DNA from: Dehalococcoidia bacterium
GTDB lineage: Bacteria > Chloroflexota > Dehalococcoidia > UBA3495
NCBI GenBank assembly: GCA_002730485.1
Contig: PCAH01000102.1
Location: 1-10,784 of the forward strand
DNA length: 10,784 bases
Direction: 5' to 3'
The notes beneath the pieces were generated by a model that was not told where the DNA came from, did not search any database, and saw only the letters and a program-made list of their open reading frames with translations. Within the stretch, counting starts at the first letter, position 1; each line of letters opens with the position of its first letter. Position numbers and translations under genes: made by a program. Below, piece after piece: positions 6,718 through 10,784 of this stretch.

Positions 6718-8079
6718 TTGCTGACTCAACGGCTCCGCATGGCCCGCCTTTCCCTCTCGTTCATTTTCATTGCCATGTTGGTCGTCGGCATGCTGGGCCC
6801 GGTGCTGGCCCAGGCCAATGAACACAAAGATCCGCACGTCCTGATCATGAACGTGGACGGAATCATAAATTCCGTAAAAGAGCGCTTCATCTCCCGGGCA
6901 ATCGAGCAAGCTGAGGAAGATAACGCTACCTTATTGATCATCCAGCTTGATACTCCTGGCGGGCTCCTAGGAGCAACCAGAGAGATAGTACAGTTACTCC
7001 TGGAAACTCCGGTGCCTATTGCGGTGTACGTTTCGCCCAAGGGGGCCAGGGCCGGCTCTGCGGGGACGTTCATCACGGCCGCTGGTAACTTTGCGGTGAT
7101 GGCTCCAGGGACGAATATTGGAGCTGCCACACCGATCTCTGCCACCGGTGACGACTTGCAAGACACACTGGCCAGCAAGATCGAGAATGACACCGCAGTC
7201 CTGATTAGGAGCATCGCCCAGATTCGGGGTCGTAATCAAGATAAGCTGGAAGCAACGGTGCGGTCTGCGGCTTCATACTCCGCCCAAGAAGCCCTGGTCG
7301 ACAATGTGGTGGACCTGATAGCAGACGATGTGGATGACCTGTTGGCCAAGGTGAACGGTCTTAGCGCTGAGATTGCCTCGGGTACGGCTGTGCTGGAGAC
7401 CACAGGCTTGGAGACCCGCTCCTTTAACAAGAATATACTGGAGCACTTCCTGGAGTTCATCTCGGATCCCAACGTGTCGTTCATCCTGCTGACGGTTGGC
7501 GGGTTGGGCATAGTTGTGGAGATATTCAACACAGGCTTGGTTGCCCCGGGGGTGGTCGGGGTGATCTGCCTGTTGCTGGCGTTCCTGGCCCTGGGCAACC
7601 TGCCGGTCAACTGGGCCGGAGTGGTGTTTATCCTGCTGGCCGTAGTGCTGATCGTTCTGGAAGTTGCTGTGTCCGGGTTTGGCATCTTGGGTGTGGGCGC
7701 GATCGTCAGTCTGATGGTAGGTGGCCTGTTGTTGTTTAATCAGTTTGGCGATGCATCCCCAACCCTGCCGTCGATTACCGTGAATCGGTGGTTGCTCTAC
7801 GGCAGTGGTGGCGTTATCGGAGTGGCAGTGGCCTATGTTGCGCGGTCGGCTTACCAGTCGCGGAAAGAAGGGCCGCCCGACAAAATAGACAGTTTGATAG
7901 GTGTGCAGGGCACGGTCACTGCGGAATTGGCGCCCAGGGGGATCGTCCTGGTCGGTAATGAGACGTGGACAGCGGTAAGTGATGATGCTAGGGTGATTGC
8001 CACCGGCGAAGCAGTGGAAGTGATGAGTGTGGACGGGCTAACCTTGACGGTAACGCCGCATGCTAATCCAGAATCGTGA
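6718..8079 (+). CDS. nfeD: Long-form NfeD: membrane-bound ClpP-class serine protease
   Basis: About 453 residues. A signal peptide (SLSFIFIAMLVVGMLGPVLA) is followed by a ClpP/S49-like protease domain with LLIIQLDTPGGL and GARAGSAGTF. Ser114 of the latter fits the catalytic Ser, and Lys154 (LASKIEND) fits the Lys of the Ser-Lys dyad described for Pyrococcus PH1510-N. Four to five membrane segments lie at about 253-375, and a C-terminal NfeD OB-fold domain (about 393-453) begins DSLIGVQGTV. Long NfeD proteins cleave the hydrophobic C-terminus of stomatin-like partners, and the next gene encodes such a protein. Start choice: TTG at 6718 has GGAG five bases upstream. GTG at 6712 is in frame but too close to that site, and ATG at 6739 also leaves an intact signal peptide but has no ribosome binding site. 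Confidence 0.92.
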   Translation: MLTQRLRMARLSLSFIFIAMLVVGMLGPVLAQANEHKDPHVLIMNVDGIINSVKERFISRAIEQAEEDNATLLIIQLDTPGGLLGATREIVQLLLETPVPIAVYVSPKGARAGSAGTFITAAGNFAVMAPGTNIGAATPISATGDDLQDTLASKIENDTAVLIRSIAQIRGRNQDKLEATVRSAASYSAQEALVDNVVDLIADDVDDLLAKVNGLSAEIASGTAVLETTGLETRSFNKNILEHFLEFISDPNVSFILLTVGGLGIVVEIFNTGLVAPGVVGVICLLLAFLALGNLPVNWAGVVFILLAVVLIVLEVAVSGFGILGVGAIVSLMVGGLLLFNQFGDASPTLPSITVNRWLLYGSGGVIGVAVAYVARSAYQSRKEGPPDKIDSLIGVQGTVTAELAPRGIVLVGNETWTAVSDDARVIATGEAVEVMSVDGLTLTVTPHANPES

Positions 8080-8142
8080 TCCCATCCGTATGTGATTCAG
8101 TCTGATTCGAATTCGATTAATGCGCAGCGCTAAGAGGATGTC

Positions 8143-9000
8143 ATGTCAGCAGGAATTGTCCTGGTTCAGCAGTACCAAAAATTAGTTGTACAGAAATTTG
8201 GAACATACGTGGGTACCCAGGGTTCGGGACTGCGGTTCTTGATCCCCCTGGTCTACCACGGCACCAAGGTTGACCTTCGGGAGAGGGTCACACGCGTTCC
8301 AACACAAAAGTACATCACCGCCGACAACGTGGTGGTGGATATGGACTTTGTAATCTACTACCGGGTGATGGAAGAGCATGCGGAGCGTGCAGTCCTTGAG
8401 GTCCAAAACTTTGAGTTGGCTGTGGTGAACCTGGCGTTTGCTACTTTAAGAGCGGTCATCGGTGCCACGACTCTATCCTCGGCCCTGGCAGAAAGAGAGC
8501 GAATTAGAGACGAAGTCCAGATCCGTATGGATGAGAATACCGAACGGTGGGGCGTGAAGATTTCCCAGGTGGAAATCAACGAGATTGACCCGCCGGACGG
8601 AGTCAAACAAGCCATGGAACGGGAGAAGTCTGCCGAAGCTATCAAGACTGCGGAGATTACCGAATCCGAAGGCGCAAGACAGTCTCAGATCAACATTGCC
8701 GAGGGTGAGAAGCAGGCAGCGATCCTATCTGCTGAAGGCAATCGCCAATCTGAGATTCTCAAGGCTGAAGGTGAACAGCAAGCTGCCGTGCTCAGGGCCT
8801 CAGGTTTCAGCGAGGCCCTGGAACGTATCAACAGCGTGGCGGCCGGAGCCGACGGGCGCACCATGAGCCTGCAGTACTTTGATACGCTGAAGTCGCTGGG
8901 CGACAGCCCATCCACCAAATGGATATTCCCCATGGAATTCACCTCCATGCTGGGTAATTTCATGGGAATGGGCGGCAACAACGAAGACGACAGCAAGTAG
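8143..9000 (+). CDS. SPFH/Band 7 (stomatin-like) protein without N-terminal membrane segment
   Basis: 285 residues. The SPFH domain spans about 5-165, with the typical VQQYQKLVVQKFGTYVG opening, GLRFLIPLV, ITADNVVVDMDFVIYYRV, the TTLSSALAERERI helix and GVKISQVEINEIDPPDGVKQAM. It is followed by a helix of five 11-residue repeats (172-226; consensus I-x-x-A-E-G-x-x-Q-x-x) and a C-terminal tail with several Met and Phe. Stomatins form oligomeric membrane scaffolds and are NfeD substrates or partners, and the NfeD gene directly precedes this one by 63 bases. An in-frame TAA at 8131-8133 and AGAGGA just before the ATG fix the start, so the usual N-terminal hydrophobic hairpin is genuinely absent. 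Membrane contact would have to come from the SPFH surface or from NfeD. Confidence 0.92.
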   Translation: MSAGIVLVQQYQKLVVQKFGTYVGTQGSGLRFLIPLVYHGTKVDLRERVTRVPTQKYITADNVVVDMDFVIYYRVMEEHAERAVLEVQNFELAVVNLAFATLRAVIGATTLSSALAERERIRDEVQIRMDENTERWGVKISQVEINEIDPPDGVKQAMEREKSAEAIKTAEITESEGARQSQINIAEGEKQAAILSAEGNRQSEILKAEGEQQAAVLRASGFSEALERINSVAAGADGRTMSLQYFDTLKSLGDSPSTKWIFPMEFTSMLGNFMGMGGNNEDDSK

Positions 9001-9046
9001 GGTTAAACGCGATTCCCGGTCGGGGATGATTGTATCGATCCAAACA

Positions 9047-9088
9047 AAAAAGGCCCTCTCTTCCTTTGCTGGAAGGGAGGGCCTTTTT
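9047..9088. terminator. Bidirectional terminator between the SPFH and HPF genes
   Basis: An 18-bp stem (9047-9064 with 9071-9088) with the 6-base loop TTTGCT. It has a single G-U wobble when read on the plus strand and a core of GGCCCTC/GAGGGCC. A-tract and T-tract flanks give a U-run on either strand. It lies 46 bases after the SPFH stop and 10 bases from the stop of the convergent HPF gene, so it probably serves both. Confidence 0.93.
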
Positions 9089-9098
9089 GATTTTGCTG

Positions 9099-9713
9099 TT
9101 ACTCCGGTTTAGGTTGGATCATCCCGTAATTCCCGTCTCCTCTCAGATACAGGACGCTGTGCATGTTTGTCTCAGAATCCAAGAACATGAAAAATGAGTG
9201 GCCCAAGAACTGAATCTGGGCTGCCGCTTCCTCCACGCTGGTTGGCTCCATCTCAAACTGCTTCAACCTGACCACCTGACCATCGTCTAGGTGTTCTTCA
9301 AGCGTCGTAACTCCATTTAGAGATGGCTCAACTGGCTGCCCCTGATCTATGAATTCAGCGATAGAGGCGTCCAATTCACGGTCGTCAGCCCGGTTCAACT
9401 GACGGCTGCGTTCGCTGCGATAAGTATGACTCTTGAAGCGCTTTATCTGGCGGTCCAGGGCCTGGGTTACAGAATTGACTGCTGTTGTCGTATTTGCGGC
9501 TCGCTGTTGGGCCCTCAGTATTGTATTGCCCACATGCAGGGTTACCTGTGCCACAATCTGGTCGTTCTGCAACCGGGTGGGCTCGTGGGCCAATTCCACG
9601 GTGGCGTTTGTAAGACCCGGCAAATGGCTGTCAATCTGGTTCAGCTTGCTCTCCACATGTTCTCGGGTCTTATCGTCGATAGCCAGGTTGCGTCCGTATA
9701 TGTGTAGGTCCAT
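9099..9713 (-). CDS. hpf: Ribosome hibernation promoting factor, long form
   Basis: 204 residues. The N-terminal S30AE/YfiA domain is at about 1-98 (MDLHIYGRNLAIDDKTREHVESKL). A charged linker follows. The C-terminal dimerisation domain at about 147-201 carries VVRLKQFEMEPTSVEEA, LGHSFFMFLDSET and LRGDGNYGMIQP, the hallmarks of long HPF. The protein binds the 30S subunit in stationary phase or starvation, blocks the decoding centre and joins two 70S ribosomes into inactive 100S dimers. The ATG at 9711-9713 has an ideal AAGGAGG site six bases upstream and matches the family N-terminus. The open frame continues to 9872, but that extension is not conserved in character. It is monocistronic, sharing the hairpin at 9047-9088 as terminator. 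No convincing promoter could be picked out upstream. Confidence 0.94.
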   Translation of the reverse strand: MDLHIYGRNLAIDDKTREHVESKLNQIDSHLPGLTNATVELAHEPTRLQNDQIVAQVTLHVGNTILRAQQRAANTTTAVNSVTQALDRQIKRFKSHTYRSERSRQLNRADDRELDASIAEFIDQGQPVEPSLNGVTTLEEHLDDGQVVRLKQFEMEPTSVEEAAAQIQFLGHSFFMFLDSETNMHSVLYLRGDGNYGMIQPKPE

Positions 9714-9885
9714 TCCACGCCTCCTTAACTCATCTGGGTTCACTTTTTGGGAATCAATTCGCGTCTGTTTAGCGAAACTGTTTCCAATTAAACAATAGGC
9801 TGGCGGGACAATACGAACAAGCCTCATAGTGCCCGTAGGAAGAGGGCCATCTGGCCCCAATCTATTAAACACTCGAGAGGTGGCT
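9714..9885. other. Upstream region of hpf
   Basis: No gene is evident between the hpf start and the terminator of the DUF429 gene. It holds a 14-bp palindrome, GGGCCA-TC-TGGCCC (9844-9857), of unknown role. A weak minus-strand promoter candidate, TTGTTC then TATTGT with a 17-base gap, lies around 9785-9820. Neither is strong enough to assign. Confidence 0.35.
9720..9726 (-). promoter_or_regulatory. Ribosome binding site that fixes the hpf start
   Basis: On the minus strand AAGGAGG lies six bases before the ATG at 9713. This decides in favour of the 204-residue product over a 257-residue frame beginning at 9872. Confidence 0.85.
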
Positions 9886-9931
9886 CAAATAAGAAAAACC
9901 CAAGGTCGGGTTGTTAAATCCGGCCTTGGGT
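9886..9931 (-). terminator. Rho-independent terminator of the DUF429 gene
   Basis: Arms 9898-9909 and 9920-9931 (ACCCAAGGTCGG with CCGGCCTTGGGT) form a 12-bp stem with one mismatch and a 10-base loop. Read on the minus strand, TTTTTCTTATTT follows directly. The hairpin begins 52 bases after the DUF429 stop. The arm nearest the gene is duplicated (see the repeat at 9924-9959), so an alternative longer-loop hairpin is also possible. Confidence 0.8.
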
Positions 9932-9959
9932 CTTCTATTCACCTTGGGTCTTCTATTCA
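9924..9959. repeat. Perfect 18-bp tandem duplication in a terminator arm
   Basis: CCTTGGGTCTTCTATTCA occurs twice back to back (9924-9941 and 9942-9959) without a mismatch. Eight bases of each copy (CCTTGGGT) can pair with ACCCAAGG at 9898-9905, so the duplication created a second possible terminator arm. Perfect identity suggests a recent slippage event or selection. Confidence 0.95.
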
Positions 9960-9983
9960 ATTGTTTGTGGGGCCTGTACCGGT

Positions 9984-10622
9984 CTAGTTCGGTAGTTTAG
10001 GCAGCACTAGGATGCCCTCCTCCGGATCGCCCAGGATATCTGTGTTCGACTGAGCGTGTAGTTGGCCGGTGTAGGCATTTATGATCGCATCGCACGTGTT
10101 GCGATCAAGGTCGTCGGCATGTTCTTCCATGCCGGAGACCAGGGGCGTTAGATGGCCGATCATATAGCTGACACTGACCGCGCTGTTCTTCGGCGGAACC
10201 TTATCGCCAAAGAGCAGCATCTTCGTGGCGTGAGGATAGACCTCAATGACCCTATGGCCCGCCTCTTGAAGTATCTTGCTGAGAAGGATTCCTCGGTAGA
10301 TCAAGTCCCTGATGATGGAACCCTTGTTGGTATAGAAACAACTGATACCCATCTTGGCCAACTCAAGCTCCAGCAACCGGCCCTTTCTGTTGGGTACCGA
10401 GAACCGGCACTCACAGGTTGGATCCAAGCAGCAGAAGCCGGATGGTAGGTTCAACGGCGCACCGATGGCCACCACATTGGGTTGTACTTCTTGCACCAAC
10501 TTGATCAGCTCATCGTCTTCTAAGAAACTGCCAAGTTGGGTCAGATGGGACTCTGAATCTAAGATTGCTATGGAAGAGGGCTTCTTCTTGGATGCCCTTA
10601 AATCAACGCCTAATACTGACAT
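9984..10622 (-). CDS. DUF429 family protein (predicted RNase H-like fold)
   Basis: 212 residues. The order of conserved blocks is that of DUF429: GVDLRAS at 5-11 (acidic Asp7 of the first strand), VVAIGAPLNLP at 50-60, VIEVYPHATKMLLFG at 125-139 and DDLDRNTCDAIINAYTG at 170-186. The family is predicted to have an RNase H-like fold, and its biochemical role is not established. Two features are unusual: most members have an Asp in the second block (IDAPL) where this one has Gly54, and a four-Cys cluster (Cys64, 65, 70, 72) follows, possibly a metal site. The ATG at 10620-10622 has GGAG eight bases upstream and yields the expected short N-terminus. The gene stands alone, with its own terminator downstream. 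Confidence 0.82.
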   Translation of the reverse strand: MSVLGVDLRASKKKPSSIAILDSESHLTQLGSFLEDDELIKLVQEVQPNVVAIGAPLNLPSGFCCLDPTCECRFSVPNRKGRLLELELAKMGISCFYTNKGSIIRDLIYRGILLSKILQEAGHRVIEVYPHATKMLLFGDKVPPKNSAVSVSYMIGHLTPLVSGMEEHADDLDRNTCDAIINAYTGQLHAQSNTDILGDPEEGILVLPKLPN

Positions 10623-10707
10623 TACGAATCTCCACGTCCGTGAATCGGATGATTTGGTCTCCCTGGCCCCGTCGCACGGAGATTTCTCCAGGTAAGGTCC
10701 TGTGGAG

Positions 10708-10784
10708 TCAACTAGCTGCGCTGGCGTATCGGATGGTGTCTGCGGGCATAGTCCGGTAGATACCTGGTTGCTTGGATAATAGGG
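10708..10784 (-). CDS. Possible C-terminal end of an unidentified protein, cut by the right edge
   Basis: One minus-strand frame reads in from the edge and ends at a TGA at 10708-10710, giving about 24 residues ending YRTMPADTIRYASAAS. It looks protein-like but is too short to identify, and a second frame ending at 10712-10714 is equally open. If real, the gene would lie 85 bases upstream of the DUF429 gene on the same strand. No other gene is seen in 10623-10784. Confidence 0.2.
   Translation of the reverse strand, partial: LLSKQPGIYRTMPADTIRYASAAS

Noticed and set aside
6324..7685. Minus-strand frames opposite the flavoprotein and NfeD genes
   Set aside because: Composition is that of reverse-strand shadows, and the plus-strand genes carry clear domain motifs.
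9714..9872. N-terminal extension of HPF to 9872
   Set aside because: The extension is unlike HPF, and a perfect AAGGAGG lies just before the ATG at 9713 where the family's N-terminus begins.
10565..10759. Plus-strand open frames overlapping the DUF429 start and right edge
   Set aside because: Antisense to a supported gene, no ribosome binding site and no recognisable motifs.
1..10784. CRISPR arrays, tRNA or rRNA genes, insertion sequences
   Set aside because: No spaced direct repeats, cloverleaf-like segments, transposase motifs or terminal inverted repeats were seen. The only direct repeat is the 18-bp duplication at 9924-9959.

Overview
The window looks like a chromosomal segment from an anaerobic or facultative bacterium with moderately high GC, most likely a Chloroflexota-type lineage (Dehalococcoidia/SAR202-like). 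That placement is inference. It rests on a CoA/ferredoxin-type 2-oxoacid oxidoreductase, a bacterial geranylgeranyl-reductase-family flavoprotein, NfeD plus an SPFH protein, a long-form ribosome hibernation factor, a DUF429 protein, and several TTG starts. No 16S or other phylogenetic marker is present.

Layout. (1) Bases 1-733 (+): a low-GC pair, consisting of an unrecognised frame cut by the left edge that overlaps a HigA-type antitoxin gene. The pair ends at a very strong bidirectional hairpin (777-815). (2) Bases 851-5121 (-): a metabolic cluster, transcribed in the order FCD/GntR regulator, gamma-delta fusion, alpha subunit, beta subunit of a 2-oxoacid:ferredoxin oxidoreductase. The enzyme genes are overlapping or nearly contiguous. 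The regulator has a near-consensus sigma-70 promoter with a perfect PdhR/FadR-like palindrome just downstream of the expected transcription start. (3) Bases 5407-9000 (+): a geranylgeranyl reductase family protein, a long NfeD (ClpP-class membrane protease) and a stomatin-like SPFH protein, closed by a bidirectional terminator (9047-9088). (4) Bases 9099-10622 (-): long-form HPF and a DUF429 protein. The DUF429 gene has its own terminator, one arm of which is tandemly duplicated. The last 160 bases are mostly unassigned.

The most interesting point is the substrate of the oxidoreductase. It would be auto-annotated as pyruvate synthase, but the alpha subunit has YPIRP instead of the pyruvate-type YPITP. 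It also has a second Arg and an Asp at the spacing I recall for Moorella oxalate oxidoreductase (Arg31, Arg109, Asp112), and the three-polypeptide architecture with a gamma-delta fusion matches as well. The adjacent FCD-family regulator, a family that often senses small carboxylates, fits control by such a substrate. I see no wholly new multi-gene system. The oxalate-type cluster with its operator, and the HigA gene whose upstream partner is not HigB, are the best leads.
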